Positions 31,342-42,764 of a stretch of 64,000 bases of DNA are shown one piece after another. The notes below the pieces were generated by a model. That model saw only the letters and a program-made list of their open reading frames with translations, was not told the origin of the DNA and ran no database searches. Made by a program: the position numbers and the translations under genes. This DNA is from Russula earlei (Eukaryota > Basidiomycota > Agaricomycetes > Russulales > Russulaceae). Location: assembly GCA_025769875.1 (NCBI GenBank), contig JAGFNK010000012.1, positions 62,001 through 126,000 on the forward strand, in the 5' to 3' direction. Numbering within the stretch: position 1 is the first letter of the stretch; each line of letters opens with the position of its first letter.

Positions 31342-32305
31342 TGTCAAGACTCACTGTTGAACAATCCAGTTCAAGAGTGAGGAGCGAGTTCAGAGACGAG
31401 TCGATAGATGTCTAGGATGGCATGGGCAAGAAGTAGAGTCCAGAGTAGTAACAAATACCAGAGGGGTATCATTACTGTGAGGGTTGAACAGTCACACAGA
31501 GAGGAGGCCAGGGTAGTCACAAGGGGACAGTCCTTAAAGGAGTATCCCAGGGATGGAGAGTGCCGTAAACAAATGGACTGTCTGAGGACTGTCTGCTACT
31601 TTATTGAGCATTTATATACTACAAGAGGACTGCTAAATAAGGAACAAGTCGAAACCTTGTTATCAAGCACAATAGAGTGATGAGTAAGAAGTTGGAGTAC
31701 ACTTACTGAGCATGCTCAGTCATGCTCAGTAAGCCGCTGAGTAAGAAGGCTTCCCTTGATGAGTAAGAGCCTTCTCTGTCCATGTGTTCACTGCTTTGGT
31801 ACATGTGCAAACACCTGATTCATTTTCTGTTAGTTAGTTTAGGGCCGGTCATTTGAGGACTTGTAGTCTGGTTCCGAGAATAGTGTTATCCTATAAGGCC
31901 CTTTATATAGTTCTATTAGGGTCCTTAGAGTCGACCCTAATGCTTCTATTAAGGTCCTTAGTATTGCCTTATAGTTCGTTCTATAGTTATTAGAGTTAGT
32001 CTAATAATGCGTTGTAGGGTCTTTGATACTGTGTTAGTGCCTATTATAGAGTGCCTGGTGTCGTCCTAAAGGGTCCCTAGGAAGGCCCTAGTACTGTCTT
32101 TTATTGCTAAAAGGGTTGCCCTTAAGTGGGGCTTGCCATATGTCGATTGTGTGGAGAATTGCTCGCGTGACAATGCAGGCGCGATATTGTGGACACCTCT
32201 ACTCACCCCTTTTGCTCGTGTGAACAGGGTGACACCATAGAGGCTGGGTTTCCTCCTATAAGGAAGGGTCCTTCAAGGGCCCTCTCCAGAGAGTGGTTCA
32301 TGACA
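31342..32305 (-). repeat. Solo LTR Z in LTR W
   Basis: 964 bp, TGTCAAGACTC to GTTCATGACA in plus-strand view, flanked by CCTAC at 31337-31341 and 32306-32310. Confidence 0.93.
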
Positions 32306-32419
32306 CCTACAGGGATAAGGTTTGTGCTACTGTAGTACTGGTTGGTGCTATAGAAGCAAAGGGCAGCTCATAGAAGCGAGGTTGCTTCTATGTAAACAAT
32401 CTTGGTGCTGGAAGCATTA

Positions 32420-35380
32420 TTGCCATTTTCAGCGCACTTGGCGGAGCTTGAATTCCACCCAAATCGGCACAGAAACCCCCTCAAATGTGCGGGATGAATA
32501 TCTCCCTCAAAACAGCTTCAATTCATATGAAAATTATTGTCCCTGAATCGCCTAAATGAGGGATAGGCAGCCCCATTGTTTTCATGAGATTTGAGTGAGA
32601 ATTGGTGGAGCTGGACTCAAGCCACCTCCACATGTGTATTAGATGAATTACAACTCAAAATTGTGGTCTATATCTATTATTTTTCCCTCATGTTGTACCC
32701 ATGGGCTGTCTTGAGGCAGCCCCATAGTGTTTTTGACTCAAGTGATGTGGTGTGCAACATTGTTTCCAGTGCAATTGGAGTCATGGCCAGCCACTCATTG
32801 CCCCTCTCACCTCTCCATTCTGACCATCCTTTGCCCTCATTCCCACCATGCCCACTGTCTCAGCCGCATCAGTTGTGCCACTCCCTTCCAACTCATGTTC
32901 AGCCCTCCACACCTGCAGTTGCAGCCGTGCCAGTCACACTGCCTGCATTGACCCACCATCAGTCTTCATCACGTGCCACACTCCGCCATCAGCATGCCAA
33001 CTCTGTTAGAATACCTCAAGCTCAAGTGGGATCTGGAGGACCTTATTGCCTCCTCATCAAGACTCTGCATGTGTGACTGGGAAGACATAGATGAATACTA
33101 CCAGAGTTTCAGGGCAATCTGCAGTCCCCTCATCCATGCACACCGACTGTGCTACAAAGATTGCAACAAGTCATTCTGGCTTGGACTCCACCTGGATGAC
33201 TGCTGGATGGTCTCCCAACATCTTGGCCCCTGGTGCATGAATGAACAGCAGAGGCACTTTGTTGATTTCCAAGAAGTGTTCGACACACTAGTCAAGATAT
33301 TCTCTCAGTGTCCTTGCAACATTCAGTGGGAATGCAAACTCAGTTCTTGCAATGAAGATGAAAACAAAGACGATTACATCTACCCCATGCCCACACCAGC
33401 TCCCGCCGTTGTCCCTGCATCGCCCATCATCACCTTCATGTTGCCCACTCCCATTGCCCCTGTGGTTCCCACCTCATCCGCCATTCCTGTCACTTCATTC
33501 ACCACTGCCATCTTCGACTCACCAGCCCCACCTGCCTCCAGCATCCCAGCATTGCCTCATCCACCATCGTCGCCACCTCATCTGTCCCCACCGCCTTAGC
33601 CTCAGCCTCACCCACTGACATTTTAGCACTGCCCACCACTTCAGCCCTTGCAGCCTCGTCTGCCACCCCCACCTTCGTCTCATCCACTCCCACGCCCTCA
33701 GTCGTCTCGTCACCCTCAGTCTCATCCGTCACCTCATCCACCACCATTCCATGATTAGTCCCAGCCATTGCTCCATCCCCACTGTCCACCACCGCACCCT
33801 CCATCATTGCCTCTGCTCCATCCGCCTATGTCATCACCCCAGCTCTGTTTGCTGCCGCCTTCCTGGTCTCACCCTCAGCCTTTGTCTCAGCACCAGCCGC
33901 CTTAGTAGTAGTTTCGCGCGACACCAGCACTGCAGCACCATCACCACCTCTTGTCACCAGCACCACCCCAGAAGACCAAGAAGGCCCCGGCCACGAACTT
34001 AGCCACAACATGCCACAACAGGAGCAGAAGCCACCACCACACTGCCACAACAGGAGAAGCAGCAGCCAACACCAACAGCACACCACATGCCGCCTCCCAC
34101 ATCGCCTCCCTGTCCATTCATGCACTCTCACCCACATCTGCTGCTGACACCTGCAGTGGAGATGACCCCACCACCACCATCGCAAGACAACAATTGCCAC
34201 CCCCATGCAAGCTGCCCCACGCATCCTCCTTCTCAAGTCCTCGCCACCTACGCCTCTGTCTACGAACTCATGCTCACTGCCTATGCCTCCACTCCTCATC
34301 CACACCTGCTGCCAATGCCTGCAATGGAGACAACCACACCGCTGCCACCACAAGACAACACCACCACAATGCAGCCGCCATCTCGTCACCGCCATCCTTG
34401 TCTCCATCGCCTCCATCTCCCATTGCCTTCGCCTCTTCCATCATCACCATCGCCAATCACCGCCTTTGCACCTTCCAGCAGCACAAGCAGCCACCACCAC
34501 CACCTCAGTTCAGATGCAAAAGGCTCAAAACACTTGCATCCAGATGCTTGACCGAGGACGGTCAAAGTTTCAAGCCCCTGGGAGGTGTAAGGTAGCCATA
34601 TGGCTGGCCACAGAATGACATGTGGGAAATGCAATAGGACATGACACCTCCTCCTATCCTTTGCCACCTCCCTCTCGTTCCAGACCATCCACTGGCCACA
34701 CACCACAAGCCACCTTGCGTGTGACATCATCACCCAGCCCTTGCCACTGACCATGCACGCATGCCACACCCCACACATGTGATGCATTTGCATCTCAAGC
34801 CTTTCATGACTGCCTCAACTGTCTCAACCAGTCTTGATTCACTTTCATGCCTTTCATCTCTAATACCTCTCTCCTGTATATAAAAACACCCTAGCTACTC
34901 TGGAGTAGAAAAAGTTCAGAATAGGACCCCTCTTTGCAACCCACTCCTCTCTGTCTGTGAAAAACAAGAAGGATGGTCAGAATGGAGAGGTGAGAGGGGC
35001 AATGAGTGGCTGGCCATGACTCCAATTGCACTGGAAACAATGTTGCACACCACAACACTTGAGTCAAAAACACTATGGGGCTGCCTCAAGACAGCCCATG
35101 GGTACAACATGTGGGAAAAATAATAGATATAGACCACAATTTTGAGTTGTAATTCATCTAATACACATGTGGAGGTGGCTTGAGTCCAGCTCCACCAATT
35201 CTCACTCAAATCTCATGAACACAATGGGGCTGCCTAGCCCTCATTTAGGCGATTCAGGGACAATAAATTTCATATGAATTGAAGCTGTTTTGAGGGAGAT
35301 ATTCATCCCGCATGTTTGAGGGGGTTTCTGCGCCAATTTGGGTGGAATTCAAGCTCCACCAAGTGCACTGAAAACAGCAA
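32420..35380. mobile_element. Element T: TA-flanked element with 412-bp terminal inverted repeats
   Basis: The arms 32420-32831 and 34970-35380 are inverted repeats with high identity, starting TTGCYRTTTTCAG and ending in its complement. W sequence reads GCATTA on the left and TAAGTACTTCC on the right, where an uninterrupted W has GCATTAAGTGC; this gives a TA target duplication, as in Tc1/mariner-type elements. No transposase is visible. The middle holds a truncated E copy (32832-34914) and about 55 bases of what may be the original loop (34915-34969). Confidence 0.8.
32832..34914 (+). pseudogene. Truncated, CpG-depleted copy of element E inside T
   Basis: The segment aligns with E from within its Gag region (about E 21690) to part of its 3' LTR (34586-34914, TGTAAGGTAGCC). 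Both ends are truncated. Recognisable Gag parts are EYYQSFRAICSPL, SFWLGLHLDDCWMVSQ and FDTLVKIFSQCP. Many CG dinucleotides of E are TG or CA here (CGCATGCGC in E reads TGCATGTGT here). Reading frames are broken throughout. The 5' LTR and the zinc knuckle are absent. Confidence 0.8.
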
Positions 35381-35646
35381 TAAGTACTTCCCTAGTAGCA
35401 ATCTTGGTGTCATAAGTACCTTCCTAATCAAGGAAGTGATGTATGTGGTGGTACAGGAACATCTGGGACAGAAGCAATGCTACTCATTGCTTCTTCAACA
35501 CATCTTCAGAAGGATATGATCAACGCATTCCGAACGCAATATCAATGGACATAAATGACCAAGATCTGACACACGCATGATGCAAACAGTGTAATCCATA
35601 GTTCAGGTGTTCCAGCATCTTCTGGACCCCAAACCACTTGGTAACA

Positions 35647-36632
35647 ATCTGCTTCACAATGACAACCTGACCATGACCATTCCAATAAAGCACATAGCCT
35701 TGGCTCTCACCTACATCAAAGGAGAGAAAGTGCATGAATGGGTAGTCAACCAGATGAACCTGGTAGAAGCAAAAAGGAATGGGGACCCACTGTCACCCTA
35801 TGCACCTGTGCAGCTGGATCCAACTGACATGCTCTTTTGGACCAAATTCATGGATGACTTCTTCAGAGAATTCAAGGACACCACAGAACCCAAAGACACT
35901 TTCATGGAGCTACAGCAATTGTCCATGTCGAAAGCAGCATTGCTGGATGACTACACCAGCAAGTTCCTTATTCTGCTCAGTAAAGCAGGATGGGATCAGA
36001 ATTCACTAGGAGCGGTCGAAGCCTATAAAGCTGGACTGATCACCTGGCTGGTGTGACGAATCTGCAATTGACCAGTCAGAGACATACCTGCCATCAATGA
36101 CCTACGAGCATGGATCAATGCTGCCAGGGAAGAACAAGCCAGAGACCAGCTTATGAAAGCTAATATTGGCTCAGGAGGTGGATCGTTGACCACCAGAGAA
36201 AATCACATGAGATCCCTAAAGGAGGGGAAAAGGTGAAACCACAGAGACCCCAATGCTATGGAAGTGGACTCAGTATCCACTGATGCAGCAAAGACCAAGT
36301 GTCGCCCTCCTCTGACAGAGGAGAAGAAGAAACTGCTAGCAGAAGGAAAATGCTTCATCTGCAAGAAGGCAGGTAATATTAGCCAGAACTGTCCTGACAA
36401 GGACAGAGTCAAGAAGAAATCAAGTAACCCAAGGGACAAAGGAAAGGCTTGAGCTCTGGAAACAGAGAAGGAGGACAACTCAGGGGACAGTGGAAATGAG
36501 AGCACTGTCTCTGGACGATCCACATCTCCCCCTCCTACCTACAACAAGAGCTCCTCCTCTGCATCCATAAAGAAGATGTCCACCAAACAGAAGGAGGACT
36601 TACTGGAAGAACTAATGGAACAGGGTTTTTAG
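35647..36632 (+). pseudogene. D2 Gag, C-terminal two thirds
   Basis: Homologous to D3 Gag from NLLNSDNPTMTIP onward. In-frame TGA codons at 36054, near 36073, near 36234 and near 36450 stand mostly where D3 has CGA. The zinc knuckle reads CFICKKAGNISQNC, with Asn in place of the zinc-binding His. It ends ELMEQGF at 36632, like D3. Confidence 0.88.
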
Positions 36633-36652
36633 GAACACCTAAGTTGATGGCC

Positions 36653-37015
36653 TGGCTTAGGAAGAATAGTGTGTTGCAAGTGTACATTAGAAGACTGAAT
36701 GCTATGAATATCCCATTCACTTTCATCACCGCACACAAAACGGCTGAGGAATCTGCTCTACTAGACAGTGGAGCAACTGAGAACTTCATCGATCACTCAG
36801 CTTGGAAAAGGCTGAAGATTGGGAAACAAGAACTACATGAACCCATGGTAGTACAAAATGTCGACAGAACCCAGAATAAACAAGGGGAACTCACCCATTA
36901 TTGCTGGCTTCACATTCAATACAAAGAGAAGGAGAGCTTGCAAAAGTTCTATCTCACAGACTTAGGAACGGATCGGGTCATCCTGGGATATCCCTTCCTA
37001 TATGAATTTGACCCT
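36653..37015 (+). pseudogene. D2 protease, N-terminal part
   Basis: SALLDSGATENFIDHSAW and DRVILGYPFLYEFDP match the D3 protease. The reading is cut at 37016 by solo LTR L and resumes at 37401. Confidence 0.85.
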
Positions 37016-37400
37016 TGTTGAACCAGAACCCGAACAGATCAAAGAAGGCGAAGACCTTCATACAAGGTTCAAGATCTGCTCATAGATGTTACGTGTTAGA
37101 CAGAACTTTAGAATATGCGCTTATGGCAATAGGGTTACGCATACTACGCTATCTATCACAAGATGCAGCCTTATGCTGCATCTAGAACGTTTCCACATCA
37201 TGCATCACTTAATGCGCGATATAGTGGACACCTGTAGTCACCTCTTTTGGACTTAGGAACAGCCCTGGGTCATAGAGGTATAAATACCATACTTGTAGAT
37301 GAGTATACACATCGCTCTACACCCCAATATCACTTGAGCATTAGCACAACCTCTAAGGTGGGTTGCTTGGCCTGTTAGCTGCGCTCTATGCTGCACAACA
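37016..37400 (+). repeat. Solo LTR L
   Basis: TGTTGAACCAGAACC to GCTGCACAACA, 385 bp, flanked by ACCCT at 37011-37015 and 37401-37405. No other copy in the window. It contains a TATA-like GGTATAAATACC near 37281. The orientation is assumed; the parent family is unknown, possibly Copia from its TGTTG...CAACA termini. Confidence 0.88.
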
Positions 37401-38551
37401 ACCCTACCATCAACTGGAAGAAAGGACAGCTGATGGAGGGAGCAGTATGGATCGAGACTGCTTGATACAAGTACCTGGATCTCTATGTCGCAAATATCCA
37501 AAAGCGAGCAAGAGATGAAAGTGGACAATTGAAGAAGGGGGAGGCCATTTACCTGCAGAAGATGACTATTGCTCAGAAATGGGCCCAACAGTTGGTCAAA
37601 CTACAAGAAGGAGAGGACCCCCTTGCCAATGTTCCAAAGCGATTCCACCACTTTGCAGATGTCTTCTCAGAAGAGAAGTCCCAGAGGTTCCCACCACCAA
37701 GGGAACCAGATATGCAGATAGAGCTGTTACCTGACGCACCAAAGGAGCTAAACTGCAAAGTGTACCCCCTTACACAAGATGAACAAGAATACCTCAAGAC
37801 ATTCCTAGCTGACAAAGTGGAAAAGTGATATATCACTCCAGGTCCTTCCAGCTACACATCTCCAGTGTTCTTCATTGGCAAGAAGGACAGCAAGGAGAAA
37901 ATAATCATTGTAGACTATCAACGACTAAATCAGTGGACTAGACAAGACAATGAACCTTTACCACATCTGGAACAAGAGGTGGAAAGACTTTGAGGGAAGA
38001 AGGTGTTCTCCAAGTTCAATATACAATGGGAATACAATAACAGAAGGAGATCACTGGAAGGCAGCCTTCAAGATGCCATATGGAACATACCTGCCTAACG
38101 TCATGTATTTTGGGCTCAAAAATGTGCCACCTTTCTTTACTAGGCTGATGAGAAGAGACTTTGGTGACTGGCTGGACCGATGGGCAGAATACACTGTCAA
38201 CTATCTGGATGATTTTGGAATTGCCATGGGGGACAGTCCCAAACAACTAGAAATCCATGAGCAATGTATCAGTGAGCTACTCATGCTGATGCAGAAGAAG
38301 TCATGCTTCCTGAAACCCAAGAAGTGCCAGTTCATGGTGCGGAAACTAACCATGCTGGGCTGGGACATAGATGAAGGGAAGATGGAAATTGAGGCCTCCA
38401 ATGTCCAAGGAATCATGGACTGGCCTAGGGAAATCAAGGATGTGCATGAAGTGCACAAAGTTATGGGAGTCCTCAGCTATAATAGGGCTTTCATTCGAGG
38501 GTTCAGCCAGATTGCTCAACCCATTATCGCCTTGACAAAGAAAGGGGTACC
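37401..38551 (+). pseudogene. D2 linker and reverse transcriptase
   Basis: It continues the protease linker (INWKKGQLMEG) and passes into RT: FFIGKKDSKEKIIIVDYQ, FGLKNVPPFFTRLM and the active site NYLDDFGIA. Stops at about 37465, 37826 and 37993 include TGA codons where D3 has CGA. There is a deletion or phase change near 38030. It ends ALTKKGVP at 38551, cut by LTR Z, and resumes at 48569 with PFEWTQECKDAL. Confidence 0.87.
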
Positions 38552-39158
38552 TGTCATGAACCATTCTCCAGAGAGGGCCCTTGAAGGACCCTTCCTTATT
38601 AGAGGAAACCCAGCCTCCATGGTGTCACCCTGTTCACACGGACAGAAGGGGTGAGTAGAGGTGTCCACAATATTGCACGCGCATTGTCGCGCGAGCAATT
38701 CTTGGCACAATCGACATACAGCAAGCCCCACTTAGTGGCAACCCTTTTAGCAATAAAGGACAGTATTATAGCCCCCCTAGGACCCCTTATGACGACTCTA
38801 AGTGCTCTACAAGAGACACTAACGAGATACTAACGAGCCTACAACGTGTCATTAGACTAACTCTAATAACCATAGAATGAACTATAAAGCAATACTAAGG
38901 ACCTTAATATAAGTATTAGGTCGACTCTAATGACCCTAATAGAACTATATAAGGGGCCTTATAAGCAAACTCTATTTTCCTGAACCAAACTACAAGTCCT
39001 CAAATGACCGGCCCTAAGCTAACTAACAGTAAATGAATTGGGTGCTTCGCACGTGTACTAGGACAGTGAACACATGGATAGTGATGGCTCTTACTCATCA
39101 ATAAGAGCCTCCTTACTCAGCAGCTTACTGAGCATGACTGAGCATGCTCAGTAAGCAC

Positions 39159-40341
39159 AGTCCAGATCTGTCTGATGACTGCAAGACCTCCCAGAGTAAT
39201 GCATCTGGAGGCCAGAGCACAATAAATGAAGTCGGGAGTCCGGAACGGACTAATGTAATGGGTAGCTCCAGAGTCGATCAAGATCTAGCCGCCGCATAAA
39301 GGGAAACCCGAATCTCATCTTCATCGGACATCCGACACCTCAGTGATAGTGCAGTAGTGCCCACTATGTACGCGCTGACGTTCCTGTCAGTGCCTGTCAC
39401 TTTGTCTTTCATTGCCTTCTCCCTTCTCTTCCGATAGTCCGGACTGTGTGCCCAAGTTTGTTGCAATAATAGCATTGTGATTTGGACGTAGCATTGTCTA
39501 TCTTTACCGGAATGTCTGTATCAAGTGAGGGTGGAGAGGCTGGCACGACGACCGGGGATAGGTCCATTGGAGCGCTGGAGGCTAGAATTGTTTGACATGA
39601 CAGCCAAGTAAGCGTCGGATAACACTTTAGTGAATATGAAAGTGATAAGGAGATTCGATATGAGTATGTTGTTGTTTAGGAGAGTGATTCTTGCATTGTT
39701 TAATTGTTGCAATTGCGGGAACGCCGGATGTATGTCGTCTAGGAATGTGCCTGTGAGGCCTACGAATGAATATGAATGCTGACATTTGATCCAATGCCGC
39801 CGTATGCGCGTTTGAGTTCCTCCCACTTGAGCTTGCAAGTAAACAATTTGATGTCATTTTTTGTCACTGCCAATGTGACCTTTCTGAATGTATATTTCAA
39901 GAGCGCGTGTGTTTAAAGGAGATCTCCCCCAGCATCCCAAGTGGTATTGCTGGAGAGACTATCATCTGTGATGTGTGACATGCGATCGCGTAACTATTCA
40001 TGATTGTGGGGTAATGGCCAGTAAGCGAGATGACCAAGTGAGTGATCAAGATTTCGGGAGTGAACATAAACATGGTGCAAGGGTGCCATGAGTAAATGTT
40101 AGGTAAATGTGGATTGTCAATCCGGGCTAATGGAGCGGTTGTTGCCGGATTAATGAAGATAAATCAGTACCCCTGATGCGTGATAGCATGCACATCAATC
40201 CTTCAGCTCCAGGGACAGAGGGAGTAGGATGTCGTCTGATTAACAGAGGCTCTTTGAATAAGGGAGATATATCGAGGAAAAATGATGAGCTTGTGTGTGA
40301 ATCTTCAACTCTGGAATTAGACACGGTCAGGGCCCATGACC
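39159..40341 (-). pseudogene. C2 Gag and protease fragment
   Basis: Downstream of the LTR on the minus strand, recognisable Copia Gag parts are YSFVGLTGTFLDD and PQLQQLNNARITLLNNN (about 39790-39690). A damaged zinc-knuckle region follows near 39470, then a protease start LIDSGATHYISPF at about 39265-39225. Frames are broken several times. The weak ORF 40127-40324 on this strand lies in the N-terminal Gag area. Confidence 0.75.
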
Positions 40342-40500
40342 TTTTGAAGCAGATGGGTGCAGGTTATGATAACAACGATAAGATCCTTAAGATCTATGAA
40401 AAGATATTTCAGTATTGTGTAAGACAAGACTATAATTCAGTAATACCTATCAAAAGATATCTACAACGCGTGATTAGATGTGAGAGATAAGATAGGAAAC

Positions 40501-40991
40501 TGTCACAAGAACCGGCTCTTCGGACTGGACCAGCAACCGGACAAGCCTACCCGGACAGACCTCACGATTCCCGTGCGTTTTATGACTCACTTAGCCTCGC
40601 ATGTACCAGCACCTTCCAGCATGTCCTAGTCTCGATTGCCTCACCGTTACCTTGTGTCTACTATTTGATATAGGATACACTGTCTATATAAACCTGTCTG
40701 TAGAAGAGAACAAGCTCTAAGCTTGTTCTCTTGTGAATATCACTGGATTCTAGCTTCGGGACTGTAGGCTTGCAGGGAATCAAGCAATTGACTCGAAATC
40801 TTCTTCCACTCTCTAAGTCTTCAAACGCGAAGACTTACTTGTTATCTCTCCACTCCGCGGTACACACTAGCCTTCGCTGTGTTGTCACCGAGACCCCCGA
40901 TTCTCGCAAGAACTCATCGTCTCGCTCGACTCAGTGCACACGACTCGCGCGTAAAACGATTTGTCAGCGACACCGCCCCCAGTCAGTGACA
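40501..40991 (+). repeat. G1 5' LTR
   Basis: TGTCACAAGAACC to CAGTGACA. It has a TATA-like CTATATAAACC (about 40683) and an AGAACAAGCT...AGCTTGTTCT inverted repeat (40708-40733) just downstream, near the likely RNA start. It differs from the 3' LTR at roughly 18 positions by eye, nearly all transitions. Confidence 0.93.
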
Positions 40992-41068
40992 TTAGAACAA
41001 GCTTACCTCTGAACCCTCGACCCCGAACCGCACGCTCACAAAAAAAGAATATATCGATTTCCTTCAAC

Positions 41069-42764
41069 ATGACTACAGTTCGAGACTGGAGGTACAAAGG
41101 ACTTGCCACACCAACTGTAGAAGGACTAGCAGCCCTCAAATGTCCATTTGAATTGCTCCCAGATCAAGAGAAGAATGTCCCCTCTCTGACCCTATTTGAC
41201 GACGGCGTCGAATTCTTCACCATACACGCGGATGGTGTACCTTGGAGTGGCTACTATGTCTTATGGAAAGGTGCCAAAGTAGCCCTCAGCCACATCTACG
41301 GATTGTGGTTCGAAATCGCTAGACGCGGCGACACTTGGGAAGCGACACACGTCGCTCGCCCAGCCTTCAGGCTTGCACAAAGCCCCCTTAGAGGTATTAA
41401 CCTCACCACACTGATAAACTCTGGAGAACCCGTTCCCAACTCGAAAGCCCCGAGTCGCGCACCAACACCTGGACCTTTTACCGACGCCCCGATGGACCTC
41501 GAACCTACAACTACAACAAACATCTTCACTACCAATACTGAACCCGAGTCGGCTAAACCCCAACCTGCGTCGTCCAGAACGACACGAGCACCATTCCGTC
41601 CCTCATTCACAGGACTCGGAGGACGTGGAAACTGACCTCCAAGCCCTGACCCCAACCCCGACGACTTCACCAGACGCACCGACCACGAACGCGATACGCA
41701 CGGATCTGACAATGGGAAACTCGAGGGAGTTCCTCCCGAGTTTTTCAACGGCGACCGCGCACGAACGCATGCCTTTCTGGTCGCGTTCAACAGGTTCATG
41801 TCCATGAACCACGATAGTAAAATTGCCAGAGACCCCATCAAGAAATGTGCATACTTCCTGTCACTGATGAAAGGGCCCAAAGTCGAAGGATGGCTCGAAG
41901 CCATGGACCAGTGGCTCGAAGACGCACAAGACGATCCCACCAATATTCCACTCGGACTTACTGCGTGGGAGGCACTTCGACAACAATTTTGCCACGCATT
42001 CACCGACTACGCAGAACGCGAGAAAGCCCAAGACAAACTTAAAGAACTGAAGATGAAAGATGGACTTCTAGATGACTACGTGTCCGAATTCCAACTATTG
42101 GCAAGACCCGCAGGACTCGATGTCGATGAGCCGACAGTCATGCGACTATTTGCGTGGGGACTCCCACAATCCTTGGTCGAGTCTTGCCTCGACCTTGAAG
42201 ACCCCACCTCATTCACGGACTGGGTTGTAGCAGCACAAAAGCATCATAGGGTATGGATGCGCAAATGCACGATCCTGTCAGACCACTCCAGCACACGCGG
42301 ATGCAACTTCAACCAAACCCAGAACAACAGACCCTGGGGATGACTCGTCAACTCAGCCTGGGCCAATCGTGGGAACAATCAAAGCAACTCCACTCCCGCA
42401 CGTCCACGCCTCCCACCACATGACCCAAATGCGATGGACACCAGCGCAGGCACGGCGCGAAAGGCAAACACTGAAGTCGAGAAACAAAAACACCGAGAAG
42501 AAGGAAGATGCTTTCAATGCTCCCTTCGAGGTCATCTGGCTCGCGACTGCCCCACAAAACAGAAACGCGAAACGACTCGCGCGCGCGCTACCAACACAAC
42601 CACCACTACATCCGAATCCTCTACTATAGAAATAGTCGAGGAAAGCAGCAGTCGACAAAGCCGCAAGGGCAGCAAAGGCACTATCAGTAGAGGAAAGAGA
42701 AGCCTTCATTAAGGCCCTGACAGGAGGTGATGAGGATAAAGAAGAGGATTTTTCGGACGCTTGA
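41069..42764 (+). pseudogene. G1 Gag (two TGA codons, one frame break)
   Basis: Start MTTVRDWRYKG at 41069. The N-terminal domain (to GEPVPNSK) is followed by a Pro/Thr-rich linker and the capsid-like domain (PPEFFNGDRARTHAFL, KCAYFLSLMKGPKVEGWLE, YAEREKAQDKLKELK). A CCHC knuckle CFQCSLRGHLARDC lies near 42512. TGA at 41633 and 42341 interrupt an otherwise single phase. Near 42630 the phase changes to an acidic tail (EEREAFIKALTGGDEDKEED) that ends at TGA 42762-42764, overlapping pol. F gag at 57-58 kb is a relative. Confidence 0.88.

Larger units (their letters stand above)
19200..35646 (-). mobile_element. Element D3: D-family chromovirus with ORF3, LTR W
   Basis: Minus-strand order is 5' LTR W (31094-35646, interrupted), Gag (30807-28915), protease, RT, RNase H, integrase, chromodomain, ORF3 (25343-19831, interrupted by E), purine tract, 3' LTR W (19200-19789). 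The flanks ACATG (left) and ATCTG (right) do not match, so the ends may have been rearranged. Gag is one intact 630-residue frame, whereas Pol has several single-base breaks. The 5' LTR side is visibly poorer in CpG than the 3' LTR side. Confidence 0.85.
31094..35646 (-). repeat. D3 5' LTR (family W), interrupted twice
   Basis: W sequence is at 31094-31341, 32306-32419 and 35381-35646, interrupted by a solo Z and by element T. It ends TTGGTAACA at 35646 (plus-strand view). The right part carries about 30 bases (TAGTAGCAATCTTGGTG...) absent from the 19200 copy but present in the W copy at 54667, so W has at least two subtypes. It is CpG-poor. Confidence 0.82.

Noticed and set aside
33826..34416. 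Trp/Gly/Val-rich minus-strand ORF
   Set aside because: It is a shadow of the CpG-depleted His/Pro/Ser-coding plus strand of the truncated E copy.
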